From the NCBI RefSeq assembly GCF_000426185.1, contig NZ_AUEW01000001.1:1-64000 (forward strand): a stretch of DNA of 64,000 bases. The letters are read 5' to 3'. Below, piece after piece: positions 1-11,263 of this stretch. A program made the position numbers and the translations under genes. The notes below the pieces were generated by a model, which saw only the letters and a program-made list of their open reading frames with translations, ran no database searches and had not been told where the DNA came from. The stretch is from Cellulomonas sp. URHD0024 (GTDB lineage Bacteria; Actinomycetota; Actinomycetes; Actinomycetales; Cellulomonadaceae). Positions within the stretch are counted from its first letter, which is position 1, and each line of letters opens with the position of its first letter.

Positions 1-88
1 TGGGTAGGCGCTGGGGTGAGGGTGCCGGAGCCGGTCGTAGCTTGAGAACTGCACAGTGGACGCGAGCATCTTTTTGAATGATCTTTGT
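1..88 (+). other. 3' end of 16S-23S rRNA spacer
   Basis: This is the last part of the internal transcribed spacer before the 23S rRNA; the 16S gene would lie upstream, outside the window. It carries the left strand of the 23S processing stalk (46-64). No tRNA gene is visible in the part that is present. Confidence 0.8.
46..64 (+). repeat. Left arm of 23S pre-rRNA processing stalk
   Basis: The 19 nt at 46-64 can pair with 3220-3238 over their full length, with a single G-U wobble. The two arms bracket the 23S gene, the arrangement of the long helix cut by RNase III during rRNA maturation. Shorter matches continue inward: TTGAATG near 74-80 with CATTCAA near 3200-3207. Confidence 0.8.
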
Positions 89-3198
<3,110 letters not shown>

Positions 3199-3219
3199 TT
3201 CATTCAAGTCAATGTGCTA

Positions 3220-3238
3220 CGCGTCCACTGTGCGGTTC
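3220..3238 (+). repeat. Right arm of 23S pre-rRNA processing stalk
   Basis: Complement of 46-64 apart from one G-U pair. It lies in the 23S-5S spacer and closes the processing stalk around the 23S precursor. Confidence 0.8.
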
Positions 3239-3277
3239 CCGAGAGACGAACGGGAACCCGTTTGACAACTCGACAAC

Positions 3278-3395
3278 GTTACGGCGGTCATAGCGAAGGG
3301 GAAACGCCCGGTCCCATTCCGAACCCGGAAGCTAAGCCCTTCAGCGCCGATGGTACTGCACTCGCCAGGGTGTGGGAGAGTAGGACGCCGCCGGA
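3278..3395 (+). rRNA. rrf: 5S ribosomal RNA
   Basis: About 118 nt that begin GTTACGGCGGTC and end GACGCCGCCGGAC, the two strands of helix I. The internal CCCATTCCGAACCCGGAAGC segment typical of bacterial 5S is present. It lies about 80 nt after the 23S gene, in the usual order of a bacterial rRNA operon. Confidence 0.96.
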
Positions 3396-3403
3396 CATCA
3401 TTC

Positions 3404-3436
3404 AGGAAAGCCACCCCTCCGGGGGTGGCTTTTCCT
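3404..3436 (+). terminator. Rho-independent terminator of the rRNA operon
   Basis: A strong stem with AGGAAAGCCACCCC on the left and GGGGTGGCTTTTCCT on the right, 9 nt after the 5S gene, with T-rich sequence on the 3' side. It is the expected end of the rrn operon. The following 3437-3602 stretch holds no gene I can support; a TTGACG at 3487-3492 could be a -35 element for the next gene, but the matching -10 is poor. Confidence 0.85.
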
Positions 3437-3602
3437 GTTTCCAGTACCACTGTGCGCGCAGCGTCGGGCGCATCCTGAACCGTTTCTTGACGCACCACGC
3501 CATGTCACGCACTACTGCCGTGCCACGCTTCGAGCGGGGGTCCGGTGTCGAGAGCGGGGATGAGACGATGGTGTCGTCGTACCCGACGAGGAGAGCACAC
3601 AG

Positions 3603-6338
3603 ATGAACAGCGATGACCGTCCGAAGAGCACACCCGACGACCGTGGTCGGTCGGGCGGTGCCGGCGGCGGCCGATCCGGCAGCGGCTCGAGCTCCCAGCG
3701 CGGCTCGGCGGGCTACGGGAACCGTGGCGCGTCTGGCGGCGATCGTGGCCGTTCCGGTGGAGCCCCGTACGGCGGTTCCCGTGACGGCGGATCGCGCGGC
3801 AGTTCTTCGGGTGGTCGTCCCGCGGGTGCGGGTGGTTCGTCCGGCGGCGGTCGTTCGTCCTACGGAGATCGGCCCTCTTCCGGCGAGCGCGGGGGATACG
3901 AGAGCCGGTCGTCCGCCGGTCGAGGTGACCGGCCTTCGTACGGCGGCGCGCGCGGCGCCGAACGCCCCGACCGTCCGTCCTCTGGCTCCCGGGAAGGCCG
4001 CCCGCCGTACGGCGGAGCGTCTCGCGGTGAGCGTCCCACCTACTCCGGTCGCACCGACCGTCCACCGTTCAGCGACCGCCCCCGCGGGGACCGCTCCGGA
4101 ACGTCAGACCGTTCGTACGGCGATCGGCCCCGCACCGGAGAGCCCTCGTCCGGCGCGCGGGGTTCGGGTCAGCGCTCGTCGTACGGTGACCGCGGAGGCG
4201 CGGCGTCAGGCGCTCGTCCGCAGAGCGACCGCTCGTCGTACGGCGACCGGCCCCGCACGGACCGTCCCTCCTATGGCGACCGTCCGTCGGCGAGCGACCG
4301 TTCACGGACCGATCGCCCGTCCTACGGCGACCGTTCGCGCGGCGACCGTCCTTCGGCGTCGGGGAAGCCGGCATACGGTGCTGGCTCACGGAGTGATCGT
4401 CCGTCGTCCGGAGGTCGGCCTGCGTACGGTGACCGGAACGACCGCCCCTCGTCGACGGGTCGGCCAGCGTACGGCGACCGCAACGACCGCCCGTCGTCGA
4501 CGGGTAGGCCTGCGTACGGCGACCGCAACGACCGCCCGTCGTCGACCGGTCGGCCTGCGTACGGCGACCGTTCCCAGGCAGACCGTTCGGGCTCGGGCAG
4601 CCGTCCCCGCGACGACCGGCGACCGACGGGCGACCGCTCGTCGTTCGGGTCCGCCGGGGCGAGCGACCGCGGTACCTACGGAGACCGTTCGCACCTCGAC
4701 CGCAGCTCGTCCGACCGTCGTCCCACCGGCGACCGCTCACGCACCTCTCGGCCCTACGGGGACCGGCCGGCGGGCGACCGCGCCCGGACCGATCGGCCGC
4801 CTTACGGTGATCGGTCCGATCGGCCGCGCTCTGATCGGCCGACCTACGGTGACCGGAGCGGCCGATCGTCGAGTGATCGTGCCGAGCGCCCGCCGTACGG
4901 TGACCGCAACGATCGGCCGCGCGACGACCGGGCCTCGTACGGTGACCGGAGCACGAGCGACCGCCCGCGCACCGAGCGACCCTCCTACGGTGACCGCAGC
5001 GACCGGCCCACGGGGGACCGGCCGCGTTCTGACCGCCCGTCGTACGGCGACCGGCCGTCCGGAGAGCGGCCGCGCACCGACCGCTCGTCGACGGGCCGGA
5101 CGCCGTCGAGCGACCGGCCTCGTACCGAGCGCCCGTCCGCTGGGCGCAGCGACCGACCGGCGACGAGCGACCGTCGGCCTCCGTCCGGAGATCGAGGGCG
5201 CCCGGCGTACGGTGCGCCAGCCGTTGCGGGCGTGCGTGGAGCACAGGGCTCGGGCGACCGCCGTGACGACGACAAGAGGCTGACCCGTCCGCCTCAGGAA
5301 GAGCGCGTCCAGGCACCGGAGATCCCCGAGGACGTCGTGTTCGCCGACCTCGACCGTTCCGTGCGCGGGCGTCTGCGGACGCTCAGCAAGGACAACGCCG
5401 ACGGTGTCGGTCGGCACCTGGTGATGGTGGGCCGGCTGCTGGACACCGACCCGGAGCTCGCCTACGAGCACGCTCAGGCCGCCGTGCGTCGCGCCGGTCG
5501 GGTCGACGTGGTCCGGGAGGCGGCCGGGCTGGCCGCTTATCGCACCGAGCGGTACGCCGAGGCCCTCCGTGAGCTGCGCACCGTGCGTCGGCTGAACGGG
5601 TCGTCGGAGCACCTGGCGATCATGGCGGACTGCGAACGCGGTCTCGGTCGTCCGGAGCGCGCGCTGGCGCTCGCACAGGAGCCCGAGGCGTCGACGCTGG
5701 ACTCCGATGCGCAGATCGAGCTCGCCATCGTCGTGAGCGGCGCCCGCCTTGATCTGGGGCAACCGGAGGCCGCTCTGGCCGCACTCTCGACCGACGCCGT
5801 CCGTGCCGGTTCGGGGATCGTCGCGATCCGGGTCGCGCAGGCACGGTCGACGGCTCTCGAGGCGGCGGGCCAGGTCGACGAGGCTGCCGCAGAGCTCGCG
5901 CCGTACACGCAGGAGCAGCTCGACGAGGCCGCCGGCGACGTCGAGCCCGACGAGGAGTTCGTGGCGTTCGACCTCAGCGAGTTCGACGACGAGGGTGACT
6001 ACGAGGACTACCCCGTCGAGGCGTCCGGGGACCCCGGAACGTCGGAGCTGGCCGCTGCTGAGCTCGACGACGTGGACGACGACGACGATGCGCTCGCCGA
6101 GGCTGAAGCCCTTCTGGTCGACGACGAGTCCGAGCCCGTCGGCGGGTCCGACGAGTCCGGGCCTGTCGGCGGGTCCGACGACGAGTCCGGGCCCGTGGGC
6201 GGGCCCGACGAGGCCGGGTCCGACGATGGCGAAGACGTCGCTGACGAGTCGGAGTCCGGTTCGGCTGAGCACGTGGTCGCGGCCGATTCGACGAGCGCCG
6301 ACGACAGCAGCAACGGCGACAGCGAGGACGATCGGTGA
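3603..6338 (+). CDS. TPR-like protein with a giant disordered Arg/Asp/Tyr repeat arm and acidic tail
   Basis: 911 aa in three parts. Residues 1 to about 565 are low complexity: Gly/Ser/Arg first, then runs built on SYGDRP/PAYGDRN/TDRP units with 18 YGDR copies, a polyampholyte rich in Arg, Asp, Tyr and Pro. Residues about 570-780 form an alpha-helical, TPR-like core (VFADLDRSVRGRLRTLSK, later ERYAEALRELRTVRRLNG). Residues about 790-911 are strongly acidic. The core and the position before the HAD gene match the actinobacterial Rv1691 family, whose members are much shorter. The ATG is preceded by GAGGAG at about 3587. The last bases overlap the next start (GTGA). Function is unknown; the arm resembles Arg/Tyr-rich sequences of condensate-forming RNA-binding proteins, but that is inference. 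The core assignment is firm, the role is not. Confidence 0.85.
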   Translation: MNSDDRPKSTPDDRGRSGGAGGGRSGSGSSSQRGSAGYGNRGASGGDRGRSGGAPYGGSRDGGSRGSSSGGRPAGAGGSSGGGRSSYGDRPSSGERGGYESRSSAGRGDRPSYGGARGAERPDRPSSGSREGRPPYGGASRGERPTYSGRTDRPPFSDRPRGDRSGTSDRSYGDRPRTGEPSSGARGSGQRSSYGDRGGAASGARPQSDRSSYGDRPRTDRPSYGDRPSASDRSRTDRPSYGDRSRGDRPSASGKPAYGAGSRSDRPSSGGRPAYGDRNDRPSSTGRPAYGDRNDRPSSTGRPAYGDRNDRPSSTGRPAYGDRSQADRSGSGSRPRDDRRPTGDRSSFGSAGASDRGTYGDRSHLDRSSSDRRPTGDRSRTSRPYGDRPAGDRARTDRPPYGDRSDRPRSDRPTYGDRSGRSSSDRAERPPYGDRNDRPRDDRASYGDRSTSDRPRTERPSYGDRSDRPTGDRPRSDRPSYGDRPSGERPRTDRSSTGRTPSSDRPRTERPSAGRSDRPATSDRRPPSGDRGRPAYGAPAVAGVRGAQGSGDRRDDDKRLTRPPQEERVQAPEIPEDVVFADLDRSVRGRLRTLSKDNADGVGRHLVMVGRLLDTDPELAYEHAQAAVRRAGRVDVVREAAGLAAYRTERYAEALRELRTVRRLNGSSEHLAIMADCERGLGRPERALALAQEPEASTLDSDAQIELAIVVSGARLDLGQPEAALAALSTDAVRAGSGIVAIRVAQARSTALEAAGQVDEAAAELAPYTQEQLDEAAGDVEPDEEFVAFDLSEFDDEGDYEDYPVEASGDPGTSELAAAELDDVDDDDDALAEAEALLVDDESEPVGGSDESGPVGGSDDESGPVGGPDEAGSDDGEDVADESESGSAEHVVAADSTSADDSSNGDSEDDR
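4396..4572 (+). repeat. In-frame 45-bp tandem repeats inside the disordered arm
   Basis: Three consecutive near-identical 45-bp units encode NDRPSSTGRPAYGDR, preceded by a diverged fourth unit. Few base differences between units indicate recent expansion by slippage or unequal crossing over. There are no spacers, so this is not a CRISPR array. Confidence 0.85.
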
Positions 6339-7369
6339 CGGACGCTGCGACCTTGATCGGGTCGGCCACGCCCCTGGCGGACCGGTTCGACCTGGCGCTC
6401 GTCGACCTCGACGGTGTCGCGTACAAGGGTCATGACCCGATCGAGGGTGCCGCGAAGGGGCTCTCGGCTGCTCGCGGTCGCGGCATGCGCCTGGTGTTCG
6501 TCACCAACAACGCCTCCCGTGAACCGGAGTCGGTGGCCGAGCAGCTGACCGGGCTGGGAATCGCGACGGAGCCCTCGGACGTCATGACCGCGGCCCAGGC
6601 GGCGGCGCAGCTCCTCGCGTCCCGCCTGCCCGCGGGCGAGAAGGTCCTGGTCGTCGGCGGCGCGGGACTCGTGACCGCGGTACGAGCGGCCGGCTACCAG
6701 GTGGTGTTCTCCGCCGACGACGAGCCCGCTGCGGTGGCGCAGGGATTCGCGCCGGAGGTCGGCTGGGCGCAGCTCGCCGAGGCGGCCTACGCGATCGAGC
6801 GGGGTGCCTGGCACGTGGCGTCGAACTTGGACCTCAGCCTGCCCACCGCGCGCGGCTTCGCCCCCGGGAACGGCTCGCTCGTCGGTGCCGTTCGGGCTGC
6901 CACCGGCGTCGAGCCGGACAGCGCGGGCAAGCCGTCGCCGACGATGTACCACATGGCCGTCGAGCGGGCCGGCGCGCGCGAGACGCTCGTCGTCGGTGAT
7001 CGTCTCGACACGGACCTCGCCGGTGCGCGCGCGGGCGGCTTCGTCGGCCTGCACGTGCTGACGGGGGTCAATTCCGCCCGCGACGACGTGCTCGCCAGGC
7101 CCGGTGAGCGTCCGCACCTCATCGGGGCCGATCTGCTCTCGCTGCTCGTCGCGCACCCGGAGCCGGTGCAGGTGGGCGACGGGTGGTGGACGTGCCGTGC
7201 GGCGTCGGCGCGGATCGTCGACGGTGCGCTCGAGCTGGGCCGCCATGACGCGACCGGGGTCGAGGACCGGGTCGACGTCGTGCGCGCGGCCTGTGCGGCG
7301 GCGTGGGCTGCTGCCGACGGCGGCGTGGAGATCGATGCGACCACAGTCCCGGAGATGGCAACGAGCTGA
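6335..7369 (+). CDS. HAD-IIA (NagD-like) phosphatase
   Basis: 344 aa, cytoplasmic. HAD motif I is VDLDGVAYKG with D24 and D26, motif II VFVTNNAS, motif III at KPSPTMYHMA, motif IV VVGDRLDTDLAGARAGG. This is the NagD/p-nitrophenyl phosphatase branch (cap type C2). The M. tuberculosis protein at the same place in this gene order, Rv1692, is reported to be a glycerol-3-phosphate phosphatase, so that substrate is a reasonable guess; phosphoglycolate is the alternative. A C-terminal extension of about 80 residues follows the HAD fold, as in that family. The GTG start overlaps the upstream stop by 4 nt, so the two are translationally coupled. Confidence 0.88.
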   Translation: MTDAATLIGSATPLADRFDLALVDLDGVAYKGHDPIEGAAKGLSAARGRGMRLVFVTNNASREPESVAEQLTGLGIATEPSDVMTAAQAAAQLLASRLPAGEKVLVVGGAGLVTAVRAAGYQVVFSADDEPAAVAQGFAPEVGWAQLAEAAYAIERGAWHVASNLDLSLPTARGFAPGNGSLVGAVRAATGVEPDSAGKPSPTMYHMAVERAGARETLVVGDRLDTDLAGARAGGFVGLHVLTGVNSARDDVLARPGERPHLIGADLLSLLVAHPEPVQVGDGWWTCRAASARIVDGALELGRHDATGVEDRVDVVRAACAAAWAAADGGVEIDATTVPEMATS

Positions 7370-7614
7370 CGACCCGGTGCGTGCCGGACGGGATGCGTCG
7401 GAGTTGCCAGGTAGCGTGGGCGCGTCCGAGCACGGGCGGTTCCAGCTCGCGCGGTCGAGCCGGGACGGACAGCGCTCGGAGCGGCTTGGCTCGGCGGGAT
7501 CATGTCCGGACGGGATCATGTGAGGACGGGGTCTTCTCCGGGTGCGGTCGCTCGTGAGGGCCAGGCTCGGATCGACGTGCGGACGCACCCGACCAACCAG
7601 AGGGAGGCACTGCA
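7370..7614 (+). promoter_or_regulatory. Intergenic region with candidate promoter and 16-bp tandem repeat
   Basis: 245 bp without a gene. TAGCGT at 7412-7417 is a candidate -10 box for the downstream tlyA operon, which would give a leader of about 190 nt. Two tandem 16-bp units beginning CGGGATCATGT lie at 7495-7510 and 7511-7526, inside that leader. AGGGAGG at 7601-7607 is the ribosome binding site of the next gene. Confidence 0.4.
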
Positions 7615-7800
7615 GTGAGCGAGATGGTCGACGCATCGACGGGTGCCGAGGACGGGTACGGCTCGACGGCTGACGCAGCCGTCGATGAGGCGTTGTCGCG
7701 GCTCACCGGTCTGGAGGCCCAACCGTTGCGGGCCCACGTCGCCGTGTTCGACGCGGTCCACGGTGCGCTGCAGGACCGGCTCGCCGACGCCGAGGGCTGA
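7615..7800 (+). CDS. Small conserved protein (Rv1693-type)
   Basis: 61 aa with GTG start, 7 nt after a good AGGGAGG site. The first 20 residues look disordered; the rest (AVDEALSRLTGLEAQPLRAH onward) reads as two amphipathic helices. It sits between the HAD phosphatase and tlyA, exactly where mycobacteria carry the small Rv1693 gene. It ends 7 nt before tlyA. No function can be read from the sequence. Confidence 0.75.
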   Translation: MSEMVDASTGAEDGYGSTADAAVDEALSRLTGLEAQPLRAHVAVFDAVHGALQDRLADAEG

Positions 7801-7807
7801 GACCGCC

Positions 7808-8635
7808 GTGACCACTCGCCTCGACACCGAGCTCGTGCGCCGCGGCCTGGCCCGCTCGCGCAAGCACGCCGTCGACCTGATCGTCGCGGGACGCGTCACC
7901 GTCGACGGCGAGGCCGTCGTCCGCAGCGCGCTCCAGGTGACGGACGAGCGCGCCGTGACCGTGCAGCCGGACGACGACGATCCTGGGTACGCGTCGCGGG
8001 CTGGGCACAAGCTCGCCGGCGCGCTCGACGCCCTGGACGGGATCGAGGTGCGCGGGCGCCGGTGCCTCGATGCGGGTGCGAGCACGGGGGGCTTCACCGA
8101 CGTCCTGCTGCGCCGCGGTGCCGCGCACGTCGTGGCGGTCGACGTCGGCCACGACCAGATCGTCGACAGTCTCCGGGCGGAGCCCCGGGTAGAGGTCCGA
8201 GAGGGCGTCAACGTGCGGACGCTGGGCCGTGGCGCCATCGATCCGGCGCCGACGCTCGTCGTCGCGGACCTCTCCTTCATCTCGCTGTCGATCGTGCTCC
8301 CGGCTCTGGCCGACGTGGCGGCACCGGACGCCGACCTTCTCCTGATGGTCAAGCCGCAGTTCGAGGTCGGTCGCGAGCGCCTGGGATCGGGCGGTGTGGT
8401 CCGCCTGCCCGCGTTGTGGGTCGACGCGGTCGTCGGGGTTGCGCACACCGCAGCCGCGCTGGGTCTGGGCGTCCGGGCGGTCGTGCGCAGTCCCCTGCCG
8501 GGGCCGAGCGGGAACGTGGAGTTCTTCGTCTGGTTCCGCCGGGGCGAGGCGGCGGACGGCGTCGTGGCAGACCCGCCTGTCCACGTGGACGTCGAGGGCA
8601 TCCGCGCTGCGGTACTTGCCGAGGGGGAGCGATGA
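7808..8635 (+). CDS. tlyA: TlyA rRNA 2'-O-methyltransferase (hemolysin A family)
   Basis: 275 aa. An N-terminal S4 RNA-binding domain (about 1-60, LVRRGLARSRKHAVDLIVAG) is followed by an FtsJ-type Rossmann methyltransferase with the SAM motif DAGASTGGF and a later VADLSFISL. The family methylates ribose 2'-OH of C1409 in 16S and C1920 in 23S rRNA and confers capreomycin sensitivity in mycobacteria. I choose the GTG at 7808, 7 nt after the preceding stop, because the S4 domain begins at once (MTTRLDTELVRRG); an in-frame ATG at 7643 would run through the small upstream gene. The stop overlaps the nadK ATG (ATGA). Confidence 0.95.
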   Translation: MTTRLDTELVRRGLARSRKHAVDLIVAGRVTVDGEAVVRSALQVTDERAVTVQPDDDDPGYASRAGHKLAGALDALDGIEVRGRRCLDAGASTGGFTDVLLRRGAAHVVAVDVGHDQIVDSLRAEPRVEVREGVNVRTLGRGAIDPAPTLVVADLSFISLSIVLPALADVAAPDADLLLMVKPQFEVGRERLGSGGVVRLPALWVDAVVGVAHTAAALGLGVRAVVRSPLPGPSGNVEFFVWFRRGEAADGVVADPPVHVDVEGIRAAVLAEGER

Positions 8636-9528
8636 GCCGTCGTGCGCTGGTGGTGACGCACGGCGGCCGCGAGGAGGCTCGGTCGGCCACCCTGGACGCC
8701 GTCGCGGCGCTGGAGCACGCGGGCGTCGAACCGGTGCTGGCGGCCGAGGACGCGGTTGCCTCCGACCTGCCGTCGTTCGAGCTCGCGATCGTGCTGGGCG
8801 GCGACGGGACGATCCTGCGTGCGGCCGAGCTGACGCGAGGCACGGCGGTCCCGCTGCTCGGGGTCAACCTGGGCCATGTCGGGTTCCTGGCGGAGAGCGA
8901 GCGGGACGACATCGGGGAGGCCGTGCGGCGGCTGACGGCGGGGGAGTTCGAGGTCGAGGAGCGCGGCACGCTGGACGTGCGGGTGCTGGCGCGCGACGGT
9001 TCCATCGGCTCCGGCTGGGCGCTCAACGAGGCCGCCCTGGAGAAGGTCGACCGCTCACGCATGCTGGAGGTGCTCATCGAGGTCGACGGGCGCCCGCTCT
9101 CCTCGTTCGGTTGCGACGGGATCGTCGCGGCGACCGCCACCGGTTCGACGGCCCACGCGTTCTCCGCAGGCGGCCCGGTCGTCTGGCCGGACGTCGACGG
9201 GATGATCCTCGTGCCCATCGCGGCGCACGCGCTGTTCGCGCGCCCCCTCGTGGTGGGTCCCCGGAGCAGGCTCGCGGTCGAGGTGCTGGAGCGCTCGCCG
9301 GCCGCCGGCCAGGTCACGCTGGACGGGCGACGACGTCTCGAGGTGCCCGTCGGTTCGCGCGTCGAGGTCCAGCGCAGCGACGTCCCCGTACGCCTGGCGC
9401 GCCTCACGCTGGCGCCGTTCACGACGCGTCTGGTGAACAAGTTCGCGCTGCCGGTCGACGGCTGGCGGGGTCGGCCGAACGGGACCGGACGGCCGCGCAG
9501 CATCGACGACGGAACGACGACGAGGTAA
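8632..9528 (+). CDS. nadK: NAD kinase
   Basis: 298 aa, cytoplasmic. It phosphorylates NAD to NADP, supplying NADPH for biosynthesis, including the FabG step encoded later in the window. The diagnostic GGDGT motif is at about residues 61-65 (IVLGGDGTILRAAE), followed by GVNLGHVGFLAE and the NEAALEK segment that binds the adenine side. The length is normal for bacterial NadK. The ATG overlaps the tlyA stop, and only 4 nt separate it from recN. The tlyA-nadK-recN order is conserved across Actinobacteria. Confidence 0.96.
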   Translation: MSRRALVVTHGGREEARSATLDAVAALEHAGVEPVLAAEDAVASDLPSFELAIVLGGDGTILRAAELTRGTAVPLLGVNLGHVGFLAESERDDIGEAVRRLTAGEFEVEERGTLDVRVLARDGSIGSGWALNEAALEKVDRSRMLEVLIEVDGRPLSSFGCDGIVAATATGSTAHAFSAGGPVVWPDVDGMILVPIAAHALFARPLVVGPRSRLAVEVLERSPAAGQVTLDGRRRLEVPVGSRVEVQRSDVPVRLARLTLAPFTTRLVNKFALPVDGWRGRPNGTGRPRSIDDGTTTR

Positions 9529-9532
9529 ACGG

Positions 9533-11257
9533 ATGATCGAGGAGATCCGGATCGAGAACCTCGGCGTCATCGGCCGCGCCCAGCTCGAGCTCGGGCCAGG
9601 GCTGACGGTCATCACCGGCGAGACGGGCGCGGGCAAGACGATGGTGCTCACCGCGCTCGGCCTGCTCCTGGGGGGCAAGGCGGACTCGGCTACCGTGCGC
9701 ATCGGAGCGCCCTCGGCCGCGGTGGAAGGGCGTGTCTCGCTCGAGCCGGGTTCGGCAGCACTCGACCGGGCCGGGGAGGCGGGCGCCGAGCTCGACGACG
9801 ACGGCAGCCTCGTGCTCGTGCGGACCGTCGGTGCCGGGTCGACCGGCAGGTCCCGTGCGTTCCTCGGCGGCCGCTCCGTGCCGCAGACCGTGCTGGCCGA
9901 GCTCGCCGACGAGCTCGTGACCGTCCACGGCCAGGCTGATCAGGCACGGCTGCGATCGCCGTCCCACCAGCGTGAGGCGCTCGACGCGTTCGTCGGTGCC
10001 GACCACGTCGACGCTCTCGGGCGATACCGCCGTGCCTGGGCCGAGCGGGCGCGCGTCGAGGCTGAGCTGACCGAGCTGGTCGAGCGCGCACGCGACCGGG
10101 CACGCGAGGCAGAGCTCCTGCGGCTGGGGCTCGCCGAGGTCGAGCGGGTGGACCCCCAGGCCGGCGAGGATGTCGCCCTCGCCGAGGAGGTCGAGCGGCT
10201 CGCCCACGCCGAGGACCTCCGCGCGGCAGCGAACGGGGCGCACTCGGCCCTCGTCGGCGGAGAGGTCGACGAGGTGGTCGGGGCGGTCGCGACGATCGAG
10301 CTGGCGCGACGGCTGCTCGAGCACGAGGGTGCACACGACCCCGCCCTTGCCGCCCTCGCCACCCGGATCGCCGAGGCCGGCTACCTCCTCGTCGACGCCG
10401 GGACCGACCTCGCGGCCTACCTCGAGGACCTGCAGGCAGACCCGTTGCGGCTCGATGCCGCGCAGCGTCGGCGGGCCGAGCTCGCCTCCCTGACCCGCAG
10501 CTACGGCTCGACGGTCGACGAGGTGCTGCAGTGGGCGGATACCGCGGGACGGCGGTTGCTCGAGCTCGACGGGGGCGACCAGCGGATCGACGCTCTGCAG
10601 TCTGCGCGCGCGGCTCTGGGGGCGGAGCTCGTCGCGCTGGCGGACCGGGTCTCGACCGGCCGCGGCGACGGTGCGACCCGGCTGGCAGCGGTCGTCTCGG
10701 AGGAGCTCTCGGGTCTGGCGATGGCTGGGGCGGAGCTGCGGATCCTCGTCGAGCCCCTCGACGAGCCCGGACCGCACGGCGCCGACCGCGTCGAGATGCT
10801 GCTGGTCCCGCACGCCGGTGCGCCGGCACGACCGCTCGGGAAGGGCGCGTCGGGCGGCGAGCTCTCCAGGGTCATGCTTGCCATCGAGGTCGCTCTGGCC
10901 ACGGCACCCGACTCGGGCGCGACGAGGCCGGGCACGTTCGTCTTCGACGAGGTCGACGCAGGGGTCGGCGGCCGCGCGGCGATCGAGGTGGGGCGCCGGC
11001 TGGCGGAGCTCGCTCACGGCACCCAGGTCCTCGTGGTGACGCACCTCGCGCAGGTCGCCGCCTTCGCGGACCGGCACCTGGTGGTGACCAAGTCGACCGC
11101 AGACGGTGTCGACGTGGTCACCGAGTCGGACGTGCGCTTGGTCACGAACGACGACCGTGTGCGCGAGCTCGCCCGCATGCTGTCGGGCCAGGAGGACTCG
11201 AATGCCGCGCGCACCCACGCGGCTGAGCTTCTCGAGCTCTCGTCCGTGGGACGATGA
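9533..11257 (+). CDS. recN: DNA repair protein RecN
   Basis: 574 aa, SMC-like ATPase for double-strand break repair. The N-terminal half has Walker A GETGAGKT at about residues 30-37; the middle is a long coiled coil rich in Glu, Arg and Ala; the C-terminal half has the signature GASGGELSRVMLAIE, Walker B TFVFDEVDAGVGGRAA and the VTHLAQVAAFAD D-loop/switch. All RecN landmarks are present and length is typical. A very long open frame on the opposite strand across this gene is a by-product of GC-biased codon use. Confidence 0.97.
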   Translation: MIEEIRIENLGVIGRAQLELGPGLTVITGETGAGKTMVLTALGLLLGGKADSATVRIGAPSAAVEGRVSLEPGSAALDRAGEAGAELDDDGSLVLVRTVGAGSTGRSRAFLGGRSVPQTVLAELADELVTVHGQADQARLRSPSHQREALDAFVGADHVDALGRYRRAWAERARVEAELTELVERARDRAREAELLRLGLAEVERVDPQAGEDVALAEEVERLAHAEDLRAAANGAHSALVGGEVDEVVGAVATIELARRLLEHEGAHDPALAALATRIAEAGYLLVDAGTDLAAYLEDLQADPLRLDAAQRRRAELASLTRSYGSTVDEVLQWADTAGRRLLELDGGDQRIDALQSARAALGAELVALADRVSTGRGDGATRLAAVVSEELSGLAMAGAELRILVEPLDEPGPHGADRVEMLLVPHAGAPARPLGKGASGGELSRVMLAIEVALATAPDSGATRPGTFVFDEVDAGVGGRAAIEVGRRLAELAHGTQVLVVTHLAQVAAFADRHLVVTKSTADGVDVVTESDVRLVTNDDRVRELARMLSGQEDSNAARTHAAELLELSSVGR

Positions 11258-11263
11258 ACGACG

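Noticed and set aside
4396-4572. Direct repeats that could suggest a CRISPR array
   Set aside because: Units are contiguous, in frame and coding; there are no spacers or cas genes.
3613-5316. Long open frames on both strands across the disordered-arm coding region (556 aa forward, 415 aa reverse)
   Set aside because: They arise because the repeated GC-rich codons contain no stops in other frames; products are meaningless Arg/Thr-rich sequence without ribosome binding sites.
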